From contig JBNJDW010000002.1 of NCBI GenBank assembly GCA_051745265.1, positions 1 to 32,644 on the forward strand: a stretch of 32,644 bases of DNA, in the 5' to 3' direction. The notes beneath the pieces are model-generated. The model saw nothing but the letters and a program-made list of their open reading frames with translations. It made no database searches and was not told the origin of the DNA. This document shows, one piece after another, positions 32,530 through 32,644 of the stretch; the stretch's first letter is position 1; every line of letters begins with the position of its first letter. Source of the stretch: JBNJDW01 sp051745265 (GTDB lineage: Bacteria > Pseudomonadota > Alphaproteobacteria > Micavibrionales > CSBR16-224). Both the position numbers and the translations under genes were made by a program.

Positions 32530-32644
32530 TCAGAGCCCTCCAAAATCCGGTTTGGCCAAAACGATCCAGAGGATCATACCGATCAGTGTTATAAAAATGA
32601 TTTCCAGTAACCAGCACCATAAAGTGACCGGTTTTTCAGGGTGA
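32530..32644 (-). CDS. C-terminus of a small membrane protein (partial, cut by window edge)
   Basis: On the minus strand an open frame enters at the window edge and ends at TGA (32532-32530). The 37 visible residues start HPEKPVTLWCW, continue with a strongly hydrophobic helix (LLEIIFITLIGMILWIVLA) and end KPDFGGL. The helix and short polar tail look like a genuine membrane protein end. No family is recognised. It is convergent with the DUF2231 gene. Confidence 0.5.
   Translation of the reverse strand, partial: HPEKPVTLWCWLLEIIFITLIGMILWIVLAKPDFGGL

Noticed and set aside
32012..32530. Extension of the subunit II frame to ATG 32530, which has a GGAGGG ribosome-like site and a TGATG overlap with the partial gene
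   Set aside because: The extension is a His/Gln/Lys-rich shadow of the DUF2231 gene, which has a clear family motif on the other strand.

Overview
The window reads as a chromosomal stretch of a Gram-negative, aerobic, probably marine alphaproteobacterium of moderate GC content. The evidence is a TonB-dependent receptor, an HfaB/CsgG-type lipoprotein secretion pore with HfaD-like repeats (an arrangement known from Caulobacter-type bacteria), an A1-type haem-copper oxidase cluster and an ectoine-related gene set. The genus is not determined. I saw no tRNA, rRNA, transposase, integrase or CRISPR array, and most genes sit in compact, partly overlapping operons.

Layout: (1) 1-2804, a divergent module of a TonB-dependent receptor against a YfiR-like periplasmic protein and the first codons of a membrane sensor. 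(2) 2808-5084, a YrhK-like membrane protein and an ABC-F ATPase. (3) 5155-7246, a three-gene ATGA-overlapping operon (DUF188 protein, membrane protein, saccharopine-dehydrogenase-like protein). (4) 7330-12208, a copper/silver efflux unit of a small exported protein, a CusB-like adaptor and a CusA-like RND pump, closed by a strong bidirectional terminator. (5) 12273-17467, all on the minus strand, read as M20 deacetylase (DoeB2-like), ectoine synthase (EctC), Lrp/AsnC regulator, aldehyde dehydrogenase (DoeC-like) and class III aminotransferase (DoeD-like). (6) 17657-20223, a Cu+ P-type ATPase and a small membrane protein. (7) 20239-23560, an ATP-grasp enzyme followed by a CocE/NonD-type hydrolase. 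(8) 23684-27518, an hfa/curli-like export locus with a CsgG/HfaB lipoprotein, a repeat protein, two small exported proteins sharing a mature N-terminal motif, and a LuxR-type regulator with a degenerate receiver. (9) 27627 to the end, a cytochrome c oxidase cluster: subunit II, a fused subunit I-III, a small membrane protein, a CtaG-like assembly factor and a divergent DUF2231 protein.

Two regions deserve most attention. In the first, a complete-looking ectoine synthase with every key residue I could place sits inside what otherwise looks like an ectoine / 2,4-diaminobutyrate breakdown operon. No ectA, ectB or doeA is in view, which raises the possibility that EctC runs as the ring-opening step or salvages acetyl-diaminobutyrate. 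The lrp-doeC gap of that operon carries two interlocking perfect inverted repeats. In the second, the hfa/curli-like locus shows a possible substrate tag (QMNxxPxxF), a terminator between two of its genes, and a promoter-proximal set of three overlapping hairpins ending in a U-run between the divergent genes. The last strand of that hairpin set is complementary to the Shine-Dalgarno of the CsgG-like gene.

Copper recurs. The efflux adaptor and the Cu-ATPase carry the same CPMHP...CPxCGM metal-binding domain, and a copper-containing oxidase cluster lies about 8 kb beyond the end of the Cu-ATPase gene. All functional calls rest on reading motifs by eye, without database searches.
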